Shown piece by piece: positions 1 through 6,238 of a stretch of DNA of 11,449 nt; positions within the stretch are counted from its first letter, which is position 1; every line of letters starts with the position of its first letter. The stretch covers positions 1 through 11,449 of the forward strand of contig USOF01000017.1 in NCBI GenBank assembly GCA_900556285.1. The letters are read 5' to 3'. Source of the stretch: an uncultured Collinsella sp. (GTDB taxonomy: Bacteria > Actinomycetota > Coriobacteriia > Coriobacteriales > Coriobacteriaceae). The position numbers and the translations under genes were made by a program. The notes under the pieces were generated by a model that was given only the letters and a program-made list of their open reading frames with translations, ran no database searches and was not told the origin of the DNA.

Positions 1-46
1 AGATGCTCAGGAGTCTCGTGGGCTCGGAGATGTGTATAAGAGACAG
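1..46 (+). other. Illumina Nextera i7 adapter (not genomic)
   Basis: Bases 28-46 are the Tn5 mosaic end and 13-27 the Nextera read-2 adapter. Bases 5-12 (GCTCAGGA) are the i7 index, matching N704 as it appears in the primer, and 1-4 are the last bases of the P7 primer. The same adapter occurs in reverse complement at the other end. This is untrimmed library sequence and should be masked before any analysis. Confidence 0.98.
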
Positions 47-139
47 CGAAACCGACACCGCCAATGAGGTCAATTCGGATAGGCCTCGCTAGCCCCTAGT
101 TACTTTTGTGAGAGACGCCGGCTCGGCTCATCGAACACC

Positions 140-174
140 AAAAGGGGCTGGTTCTGGATACCCAGAGCCAGCCC
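140..174 (-). terminator. Intrinsic terminator of the small minus-strand gene
   Basis: A 13-bp stem (145-157 with 162-174) has one G-U type pair at 152/167 and a 4-base loop. Read on the minus strand it is followed by TTTT (140-143). It begins 8 bases past the stop codon of the small minus-strand frame at 183-299, which supports that frame being a real transcription unit. On the plus strand the stem is followed only by ATTT, so any activity in that direction should be weaker. Confidence 0.6.
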
Positions 175-182
175 ATTTCGCA

Positions 183-299
183 TTAGATATCATCAGGGGA
201 GTCGAGTTCTGCCTCGAGCTTGGCACGGCGTCTTTTCGCCAACAATCCGCACGACATGTCTTCGACAGCGTATCCAACCGCAAACGCAGCAAGACACAT
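183..299 (-). CDS. Small unrecognised protein, 38 aa, possibly SOS-regulated
   Basis: The frame starts with ATG at 299 and ends with TAA at 183-185. I do not recognise the product. Its N-terminus is fairly hydrophobic (MCLAAFAVGYAV). The C-terminal half is strongly charged, with a basic stretch KRRRAKLEAEL followed by an acidic tail DSPDD, as is common at real protein ends. Three things support it: the protein-like composition, a terminator 8 bases after the stop, and a LexA-type box about 73 bases upstream of the start. Against it: it is short, has no strong Shine-Dalgarno, and the frame stays open upstream of the ATG with no other start codon visible. It could also be the 3' part of a longer decayed gene. 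Confidence 0.45.
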   Translation of the reverse strand: MCLAAFAVGYAVEDMSCGLLAKRRRAKLEAELDSPDDI

Positions 300-315
300 T
301 CGGCCGTCTTCAAAC

Positions 316-352
316 TTACTCGGACAGAGCCGACTCGGTTTTGTCCGAGTAA
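316..352. repeat. Perfect 11-bp inverted repeat, 15-base loop
   Basis: TTACTCGGACA (316-326) is exactly mirrored at 342-352. It lies between the small minus-strand gene and the topoisomerase operon, inside the presumed leader of the minus-strand gene. It could be an RNA hairpin in that leader or a DNA operator; the sequence does not decide. It has no following T-run, so an intrinsic terminator is unlikely. Confidence 0.6.
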
Positions 353-359
353 ACGAATC

Positions 360-390
360 TCCATCGAACTCCGAACGATTGTTCGATGGA
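360..390. promoter_or_regulatory. LexA/SOS box inside a larger palindrome
   Basis: CGAACGATTGTTCG at 372-385 fits the CGAAC-N4-GTTCG pattern of the LexA box in Bacillus and mycobacteria. A second GAAC half-site at 366-369 makes a wider perfect 10-bp inverted repeat, 360-369 with 381-390. The box lies about 73 bases upstream of the small minus-strand gene and 100 bases upstream of the topoisomerase operon, so either could be the target. I recall that parEC of B. subtilis is listed in the LexA regulon, which would fit the operon. LexA binding here is inferred. Confidence 0.55.
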
Positions 391-401
391 TTTCGTGTTG
401 G

Positions 402-430
402 TTGGAATCGTCTGTGGGCTGGGCTATGCT
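402..430 (+). promoter_or_regulatory. Candidate sigma-A promoter of the topoisomerase operon
   Basis: TTGGAA (402-407), a 17-base spacer and TATGCT (425-430) match the -35 and -10 consensus at 4 of 6 positions each. Transcription would start near 437 and give a leader of about 48 bases before the ATG at 485. The LexA-type box ends 16 bases before the -35 element, so it does not overlap this promoter. Confidence 0.4.
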
Positions 431-484
431 ACCTTGACTATCTATATGACTTAAACGCAGCAAGGGAGCACCGAGAGAGCGAGT

Positions 485-2482
485 ATGGCAAAAAACACCG
501 CAAACTATGGTAACGACAGTATCCGCCAGCTCAAGGACGAGGAGCGCGTACGCCTGCGCCCTGCCGTTATCTTTGGCTCGGACGGACTCGATGGCTGTGC
601 ACACGCTGCCTTCGAGATCCTGTCCAACGCCGTTGACGAGGCGCGCCAGGGCTACGGCAAGCTCATCACCCTTACCGCCTTTCGCGATGGTTCCATTCAG
701 GTAGAGGACAACGGCCGTGGCTGCCCGCTCGACTGGAACCCTTCCGAGAAGCGCTTTAACTGGGAGCTCGTCTTTTGCGAGCTCTACGCCGGCGGCAAGT
801 ATAACAACAACCAGGGCGGCGACTACGACTTCTCGCTCGGTACCAACGGCTTGGGCTCGTGCGCGACCCAGTACGCATCCGAGTACATGGACGTCACGGT
901 TTGGCGCGACGGCAACAAGTACTCCCTGCACTTTAAGAAGGGCAAGGTCGTCGGTGCCAAAAAGAAGGCACTCGAGATTGAGCCCAGCGACGAGGATCGC
1001 ACCGGCACCACCATTAAGTGGCGTCCCGATCTTGAGGTCTTTACCTCCATCAGCATCCCCCACGACTGGTATCGCGAGACCATGCGCCGCCAGGCCGTGG
1101 TCAACGACAACGTGACCTTCCGCCTGCGTATCGAGGGCGACGATGGCGAGTTTTCCGAAGAGGATTTTTGCTATCCAAAGGGCATCGAGGACTACGTGCT
1201 CGAGAAGGTCGGTACCGACTACCTCACCGAGCCCTTCTTTATCGAGGCCGACCGTCGCGGTCGCGATCGCGAGGACCTGCCCGACTACAACGTGAAGATT
1301 ACCGCGTGCATGTGCTTCTCGCGCACCTTCACGATGCAGGAGTACTACCACAACTCATCGTGGCTCGAGAACGGCGGTTCGCCCGAGAAGGCCGCCCGCA
1401 GCGCTCTGACCAGTGCCATCGATGCTTACATTAAGCAACAGGGCAAGTACAACAAAAACGAGAGCGGCATTAAGTGGCAGGATGTCCAGGACTGTCTGGT
1501 GCTGGTGACCAACTGCTTCTCCACCCAGACGTCCTATGAAAACCAGACTAAGAAGGCCATCAACAACCGCTTTATCCAGCAGGCTATGACGGCCTTCTTT
1601 AAAGAGCGCCTCTCGACCTACTTGATCGAGAACAAGGACGCCGCCAACAAGATCATGGAGCAGGTACTCATCAACAAGCGCTCGCGCGAGAATGCCGAGA
1701 AGACGCGCCAGAGCATCAAAACCAACCTGCAGCAGAAGACCGACATGGCCAACCGCGTGCAGAAGTTCATCGACTGCCGCTCCAAAGATAAGAACCGTCG
1801 CGAGATCTACATCGTAGAGGGCGACTCGGCAGCAGGCGCCATCCGTACGTCGCGCGATGCCGAGTTCCAGGGCGTTATGCCCGTCCGCGGCAAGATCCTC
1901 AACTGCCTGAAGGAGGATTATCCGCGTATCTTTAAGTCCGACATCATCATGGACCTCATGCGCGTGCTGGGCTGCGGCGTGGAGATCAAAGACAAGCGCA
2001 TCAAGAACCTTGGCGCCTTTGACCTGGACAACCTCAACTGGAACAAGGTCATTATCTGTACGGACGCCGACGTCGACGGTTACCACATCCGCACGCTCGT
2101 ACTCACCATGCTCTACCGCCTGGTGCCCACGCTTATCGACGAGGGCTACGTGTATATCGCCGAGTCGCCGCTCTACGAGATCAACTGCAAAGAGAAGACC
2201 TACTTTGCCTACACCGAGCTCGAAAAGAACGGCATCCTCAAGGAGATCGGCGACCAGAAGTGTTCCATCAACCGCTCCAAGGGTCTTGGTGAGAACGATC
2301 CGGACATGATGTGGCTCACCACCATGAACCCCGAGACGCGCCGCCTGATCAAGGTGGAACCCGAGGACGTCACCAAGATGGAAACCATGTTCAACCTGTT
2401 GCTGGGCAACGACGAGGCAGGCCGCAAGCGCCATATCTCCGAGCACGGCAAGGAATACCTGGACCAGCTGGACCTGCAGTAG
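485..2482 (+). CDS. Type IIA DNA topoisomerase subunit B (ParE/GyrB-like, divergent)
   Basis: This 665-aa protein supplies the ATPase and Toprim half of a heterotetrameric type IIA topoisomerase; its partner is the next gene. The GHKL ATPase site is complete: E44, N48 and D51 in the first motif, DNGRG at 75-79, a GTNGLG glycine loop at 119-124, and the QTK switch at 354-356. The Toprim domain has EGDSA from E445, the metal aspartates D527, D529 and D531, and SKGLGE further on. The length fits ParE or short GyrB. It differs from housekeeping GyrB at several motifs: RPAVIFG for the usual RPGMYIG, S47 before the key Asn, and GTNGLG for GLHGVG. It is therefore probably the second, topoisomerase-IV-type copy seen in Coriobacteria and Clostridia. 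The start is ATG 485, with only weak purine-rich Shine-Dalgarno sequence. parE is the likely symbol, but gyrase and topoisomerase IV cannot be separated securely from sequence. Confidence 0.93.
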   Translation: MAKNTANYGNDSIRQLKDEERVRLRPAVIFGSDGLDGCAHAAFEILSNAVDEARQGYGKLITLTAFRDGSIQVEDNGRGCPLDWNPSEKRFNWELVFCELYAGGKYNNNQGGDYDFSLGTNGLGSCATQYASEYMDVTVWRDGNKYSLHFKKGKVVGAKKKALEIEPSDEDRTGTTIKWRPDLEVFTSISIPHDWYRETMRRQAVVNDNVTFRLRIEGDDGEFSEEDFCYPKGIEDYVLEKVGTDYLTEPFFIEADRRGRDREDLPDYNVKITACMCFSRTFTMQEYYHNSSWLENGGSPEKAARSALTSAIDAYIKQQGKYNKNESGIKWQDVQDCLVLVTNCFSTQTSYENQTKKAINNRFIQQAMTAFFKERLSTYLIENKDAANKIMEQVLINKRSRENAEKTRQSIKTNLQQKTDMANRVQKFIDCRSKDKNRREIYIVEGDSAAGAIRTSRDAEFQGVMPVRGKILNCLKEDYPRIFKSDIIMDLMRVLGCGVEIKDKRIKNLGAFDLDNLNWNKVIICTDADVDGYHIRTLVLTMLYRLVPTLIDEGYVYIAESPLYEINCKEKTYFAYTELEKNGILKEIGDQKCSINRSKGLGENDPDMMWLTTMNPETRRLIKVEPEDVTKMETMFNLLLGNDEAGRKRHISEHGKEYLDQLDLQ

Positions 2483-2527
2483 CAGCAAATCGATAACGAC
2501 GGCCCATAAGAAGTTCAAGAGGAAATC

Positions 2528-4768
2528 GTGGCAAAGAAGAAGACGAAGAACCAGCCAAAGAAAAAGCAGGTTAACGCCGAGAACGTCATCGGCCTGCACT
2601 CCGAGGTCACCGATCAGCCGATCACGCAGACGCTCGAGGTCAACTACATGCCCTACGCTATGAGCGTCAACGTTTCGCGTGCGTTCCCCGAGATCGACGG
2701 CTTTAAGCCCTCGCACCGCAAGTTGCTCTACACCATGTACAAGATGGGCCTGCTCAAGGGCGAGCGCCAGAAGAGCGCCAACATCGTGGGCCAGACCATG
2801 AAGCTCAACCCGCATGGCGACGCCGCGATCTACGAGACGATGGTGCGTCTGGCCACCGGCAATGAGGCGCTGCTCGCGCCGTTCGTTGAGTCGAAGGGCA
2901 ACTTTGGCAAGTACTATTCGGGCGACCTGAGCTACGCCGCCTCGCGTTATACCGAGGCCAAGCTCTCCCCCATCAGCGCCGAGATCTTCAAGGACATTGA
3001 CAAGGACCCGGTCGACTTTGTCGACAGCTACGACGGCGCCATGAAGGAGCCGCGCCTGCTGCCCACCACGTTCCCCAACATCCTCGTCTCGGCCAACAAG
3101 GGCATCGGCGTCGCCATGGCGTCTGACATCTGCGGCTTCAACCTCAACGAGGTCTGCACCGCCACCATGCACTACCTGCAGGATCCCGACTGCGACCTGC
3201 TCGAGTATATGCCCATGCCCGACTTCTCTACCGGCGGCGAGATCATCTACCGCCGCGAGGAGATGGAAAAGATTATCGAGACCGGCCTTGGCAGCTTCCA
3301 AATCCGCTCCCGCTGGCGCTGGATTCCCGAAGAGCGCATCATCGAGGTCTACGAAATCCCCTACACCACCAAGACCGATCTCATCATCGAGCGCATCGTC
3401 AAGCTTTCCAAAGAGGGCAAGGTCAAGGAGATCGCTGACATCCGTGACGAGACCGACCTGTCGGGTCTGCGCATCGCCATCGACCTTAAGCGCGGTGTTG
3501 ACCCCGACAAGCTCATGGCCAAGCTCTATCGCTCGACCACGCTGCAGGATTCGTTCTCGTGCAACTTTAACGTGCTGGTCGACGGCTATCCCCGCGTTAT
3601 GGGCGTGCGCCAGATTCTGCACGAGTGGGTCAAGTGGCGTATTGAGTCCACGCGTCGCCGCATTAACTTTGACCTGGGCAAAAAGTCCGAGCGTCTGCAC
3701 CTGCTGCACGGCCTTGAGGCGATCCTGCTCGACATCGACAAGGCCATCGCCATCATCCGCGGCACCAAACTCGAAGCCGAGGTGGTCCCCAACCTGATGC
3801 GCGGATTTGATATCGACGAGACCCAGGCCGAGTTCGTCGCCGAGCTCAAGCTGCGCAACATCAACGAGGAGTACATCCTCAACCGCACCAAGGACATCGC
3901 CAAGCTCGAGGGTGAGATTGCCGAGCTGGAGGAGATTCTCTCGAGCGAAGACAACATCAAGAAGGTCATCAGCGACGAGCTGGCCGCGGTCAACAAGAAG
4001 TACGTGATGCCGCGCCGCACGGGCAGGATTGAGCCCCACGAGGTCATCGAGGTGAGCCTGGAGCCCGAGGTCGAGGAGTATCCGGTCACCATCATGCTCT
4101 CGCGCGATGGCTACCTCAAAAAGATGACCGACCGAGTGCTCAAGAAGGCAACCACGCTCAAGTACAAGGACGGCGACAAACCCTTTATCGAGTTTCCGTC
4201 CTCCAACACCCACGAGCTGCTGGTCTTTACCAACAAGAGCCAGGTGTACAAGTGCAAGGTTGCGGCATTTGAGGACACCAAGTCGGCCCAGCTGGGCTCG
4301 TACCTGCCGACCGATCTTGAGATGGAACCCGACGAGAGTGTCATCTGGGTCATCGACCCCGATGACTACAAGGCCGACGTGCTGTTCGTCTTTGAGAACG
4401 GCCGTGTGGTGCGCGTCGCACTTTCTGGATATGTCACCAAGACCAACCGCAAGCGCCTGAAGAACGCCATCTATGGCGGCAGCAAGCTGCTGTATGCCCA
4501 GGTGCTCAAGGAAGATCGCGACATCGCGCTGGTCTCGAGCGACTACCGTCTGATGAACTTCAACACGTCGCTGCTCAAAACCAAGACGACCACCAACACG
4601 CAGGGCATCCAGGCCTTTACCGCCAAGAAGGGCCGCTCGGTCACCACCGTCGGCACGACCGAAGAAATCCTTGGCGCCGGCGTCTCGGCCGAGAAGTTTA
4701 CCGCGCAGAGCCTCCCCTCTGCCGGTGCCCTCATGAAAGAAAACGACATGCCGAGCTTGTTTGACTAG
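2528..4768 (+). CDS. Type IIA DNA topoisomerase subunit A (ParC/GyrA-like)
   Basis: This 746-aa DNA-cleavage subunit begins 45 bases after the B subunit. GTG 2528 is preceded by AAGAGGA. A Lys-rich N-terminal tail is followed by the winged-helix/tower core, starting at YMPYAMSV. The catalytic Arg-Tyr pair is R140-Y141 (RYTEA). A coiled-coil stretch around 445-490 precedes a shortened C-terminal beta-propeller. I find no GyrA-box (QRRGGKG-like), which argues against gyrase and for a ParC role in decatenation, although the propeller is divergent. In the quinolone region the motif HGDAAIYE (96-103) has Ala99 where E. coli GyrA has Ser83, and Glu103 where GyrA has Asp87. Glu there is normal for ParC. 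Ala matches the natural state of mycobacterial GyrA and is associated with reduced fluoroquinolone binding. parC is the likely symbol. Confidence 0.93.
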   Translation: MAKKKTKNQPKKKQVNAENVIGLHSEVTDQPITQTLEVNYMPYAMSVNVSRAFPEIDGFKPSHRKLLYTMYKMGLLKGERQKSANIVGQTMKLNPHGDAAIYETMVRLATGNEALLAPFVESKGNFGKYYSGDLSYAASRYTEAKLSPISAEIFKDIDKDPVDFVDSYDGAMKEPRLLPTTFPNILVSANKGIGVAMASDICGFNLNEVCTATMHYLQDPDCDLLEYMPMPDFSTGGEIIYRREEMEKIIETGLGSFQIRSRWRWIPEERIIEVYEIPYTTKTDLIIERIVKLSKEGKVKEIADIRDETDLSGLRIAIDLKRGVDPDKLMAKLYRSTTLQDSFSCNFNVLVDGYPRVMGVRQILHEWVKWRIESTRRRINFDLGKKSERLHLLHGLEAILLDIDKAIAIIRGTKLEAEVVPNLMRGFDIDETQAEFVAELKLRNINEEYILNRTKDIAKLEGEIAELEEILSSEDNIKKVISDELAAVNKKYVMPRRTGRIEPHEVIEVSLEPEVEEYPVTIMLSRDGYLKKMTDRVLKKATTLKYKDGDKPFIEFPSSNTHELLVFTNKSQVYKCKVAAFEDTKSAQLGSYLPTDLEMEPDESVIWVIDPDDYKADVLFVFENGRVVRVALSGYVTKTNRKRLKNAIYGGSKLLYAQVLKEDRDIALVSSDYRLMNFNTSLLKTKTTTNTQGIQAFTAKKGRSVTTVGTTEEILGAGVSAEKFTAQSLPSAGALMKENDMPSLFD

Positions 4769-4804
4769 GTACCACGGCAACGAGATCGTTAGATACTTCG
4801 CAAA

Positions 4805-4854
4805 GCGACGAGGCCCGGAACGCAACGGCATTGCGCCCGGGGCTCGTCGTTTTT
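4805..4854 (+). terminator. Strong intrinsic terminator of the topoisomerase operon
   Basis: CGACGAG (4806-4812) pairs with 4843-4849, then CCCGG (4814-4818) pairs with 4837-4841, and an inner CGCAA/TTGCG stem closes a 5-base loop. TTTTT follows directly at 4850-4854. The stem begins 37 bases after the stop of the A subunit. Confidence 0.9.
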
Positions 4855-4865
4855 CTTCTCAACTA

Positions 4866-4915
4866 TTTTTTAACGCAGATAAATTGATTTCTGCTTATTT
4901 TTCTGCGTAAAAAAA
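4866..4915. repeat. AT-rich inverted repeat between terminator and ATPase gene
   Basis: TTTTTTAACGCAGA (4866-4879) is matched at 4902-4915 by TCTGCGT followed by seven A, with one base of slippage. The arms are about 13 bases and the gap about 22. Because the arms end in T-runs and A-runs it could act as a weak bidirectional terminator. It could also be an operator or an A-tract upstream element for the ATPase promoter. Confidence 0.5.
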
Positions 4916-4927
4916 TGTCAGCGTCAC

Positions 4928-4936
4928 TGCTACGAT
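4928..4936 (+). promoter_or_regulatory. Candidate extended -10 for the ATPase gene
   Basis: TGCTACGAT has the extended -10 form TGnTAnnnT, with an A-tract at 4909-4915 upstream and no good -35. If used, transcription would start near 4943 and the 19-bp repeat array would lie entirely in the untranslated leader. This is weak evidence by itself. Confidence 0.3.
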
Positions 4937-4951
4937 GCCCTTTGGCCAGTC

Positions 4952-5026
4952 GTTAGCAAAACTTGCAAAAGTTAGCAAAACTTGCAAAAGTTAGCAAAAC
5001 TTGCAAAAGTTAGCAAAACATGCAAA
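4952..5026 (+). repeat. 19-bp tandem repeat, four copies, abutting the ATPase ribosome binding site
   Basis: GTTAGCAAAACTTGCAAAA repeats exactly at 4952-4970, 4971-4989 and 4990-5008. A fourth, diverged copy at 5009-5026 continues into AAAGGAG (5024-5030), the Shine-Dalgarno of the ATPase. Each junction forms AACTT-GCAA-AAGTT, a 5-bp inverted repeat around a GNRA-type tetraloop, at 4960-4973, 4979-4992 and 4998-5011. The array can thus be read as three DNA dyads at 19-bp pitch or three RNA mini-hairpins. The period is not a multiple of three, so it does not encode a peptide repeat; the open frame through it from 4982 is fortuitous. Confidence 0.95.
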
Positions 5027-5035
5027 GGAGCTACC

Positions 5036-6130
5036 ATGGAGTACAGCAAGAACCCCTTTACCCCGACGTTCGGAAGCGTCCCTCCCTTTCTAGCGGGTCG
5101 CGAGCATATCCTGCGTGACATCAACCGTGGCTTTATCAACGGCCCGGGAGATCCCAACCTGTCGACCATTTTTACTGGCGCAAGGGGAACGGGCAAGACG
5201 GCGCTTCTCTCGCTCCTTTCAGAAACGGCGCTTGAACACGACTGGATCGCAGCAAATGTCTCCGCCATGCCAGGCATGCTCGAAGATATTATCGAGCGAA
5301 CCAAAGAAGCCGCAGATAGCTACCTCTCACAGCCTCACGCGCGCATAAACGGTGTTCAAATTGGCCCAGTGGGCATCGATTGGACATATGCTCAAGAGGC
5401 TCAGGGCAACTGGCGCACGCGCATGAATGGCATCTTTAAGCAACTCGAAAAACATGACATCGGACTTCTCATCACCATCGATGAAGTCACCGTCGATCTC
5501 GAAGAAATGCTTCAATTTGCCTCTGTTTACCAGCACTTTGTACGCGAAGGTAAAAAAGTTGCCCTACTCATGGCAGGACTGCCCTACAAAGTATCGGCGT
5601 TGCTGCGTAACGATTCCGTCTCGTTTCTCAGGCGTTCCCAATATCATCAGTTGGGACGAATCACTGACGTTGAAATTGCAAACGCATTCCGCAAAACCGT
5701 TGAGGCCGGAGGCCGCTCAATCACGCCAGAAGCGCTCGAGGATGCCGTGAAGGCCGTCGACGGATTCCCCTACATGATGCAGCTCGTCGGATATCGCACA
5801 TGGGATGTTTCGGAGAACTCGCCCAAAATCAGCGCACCTGATGTCCAGCAGGGTTCTCTGCTTGCCCGTATGGAGCTGCGCGATCGAATTCTCGAAACGA
5901 CCTATCGGGAGCTTTCCGATAAAGACATTGAGTTTTTGCTCGCGATGCTGCCCGATTCTGGCCCCAGCAGGGTCTCGGAGATAGCCAAACGCATGGGCGT
6001 TGCCAGCAACTATGCAAGCCAATATAAACGCCGTCTCCTCGAGGACGGCGTCATCGGGGAACGTGGACGTGGACTCGTTGGCTTTGACATCCCCGCGTTC
6101 AGGGAGTTCCTGAGCGAGAAAGTCTCCTAG
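5036..6130 (+). CDS. P-loop ATPase with C-terminal winged helix (Orc1/Cdc6-like plan)
   Basis: A 364-aa, probably cytoplasmic protein of unknown specific role. A GRE motif (21-23) precedes Walker A GARGTGKT (48-55). Walker B is LLITIDE (144-150), and a stretch around 180-215 is suited to sensor functions. The last 70 residues look like a winged helix (VSEIAKRMGVASNYASQYKR), probably DNA-binding. This GRE-Walker-lid-winged-helix order is that of AAA_16 or archaeal-type ATPases and resembles Orc1/Cdc6. I cannot assign a named family. ATG 5036 is chosen because AAAGGAG sits 5 bases upstream; an upstream TTG at 4982 would lie inside the tandem repeats. The gene stands alone between the topoisomerase terminator and an inverted repeat at 6161-6225. 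The upstream repeats may be binding sites for the protein itself, which is inference. Confidence 0.85.
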   Translation: MEYSKNPFTPTFGSVPPFLAGREHILRDINRGFINGPGDPNLSTIFTGARGTGKTALLSLLSETALEHDWIAANVSAMPGMLEDIIERTKEAADSYLSQPHARINGVQIGPVGIDWTYAQEAQGNWRTRMNGIFKQLEKHDIGLLITIDEVTVDLEEMLQFASVYQHFVREGKKVALLMAGLPYKVSALLRNDSVSFLRRSQYHQLGRITDVEIANAFRKTVEAGGRSITPEALEDAVKAVDGFPYMMQLVGYRTWDVSENSPKISAPDVQQGSLLARMELRDRILETTYRELSDKDIEFLLAMLPDSGPSRVSEIAKRMGVASNYASQYKRRLLEDGVIGERGRGLVGFDIPAFREFLSEKVS

Positions 6131-6160
6131 CACGCGGAGATTGTCCACAAGGGCAACGGT

Positions 6161-6225
6161 GCATGGCAATCAACGATTCACCCGGCAAGGACGGCAAGTA
6201 CTTCCGCCAACGCTGATTGCCATGC
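6161..6225. repeat. 15-bp inverted repeat with 35-base loop between convergent genes
   Basis: GCATGGCAATCAACG (6161-6175) matches 6211-6225 with one mismatch. It lies between the stop of the plus-strand ATPase (6130) and the stop of the minus-strand flavin reductase (6239). The plus side is followed by the T-rich GTTCTTCTTGTCCTT, so a bidirectional terminator is the simplest reading. The long loop is unusual for one and contains a small internal hairpin around 6194-6209. Confidence 0.55.
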
Positions 6226-6238
6226 GTTCTTCTTGTCC

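Noticed and set aside
48..92. Short plus-strand frame (ETDTANEVNSDRPR then TAG) as the tail of an upstream gene
   Set aside because: Only 14 codons follow the adapter. Another frame also stays open to about 108, so nothing distinguishes it from chance.
128..1351. 407-codon minus-strand open frame over the start of the topoisomerase operon
   Set aside because: It is mostly antisense to the ParE-like gene. In the intergenic part a different minus-strand frame (183-299) has the more protein-like content and ends properly before the terminator.
1355..4831. 1158-codon minus-strand open frame opposite the topoisomerase genes
   Set aside because: It is antisense to two clearly conserved coding regions. 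Its Leu/Val/Asp-rich composition is the usual shadow of high-GC codon bias, and no family is recognisable.
4952..5026. CRISPR array
   Set aside because: The repeats are directly adjacent without spacers and no cas gene is present.
4982..5035. Upstream TTG start adding 18 residues to the ATPase
   Set aside because: It lies inside the 19-bp repeats. The ATG at 5036 has its own good Shine-Dalgarno and begins the conserved part.
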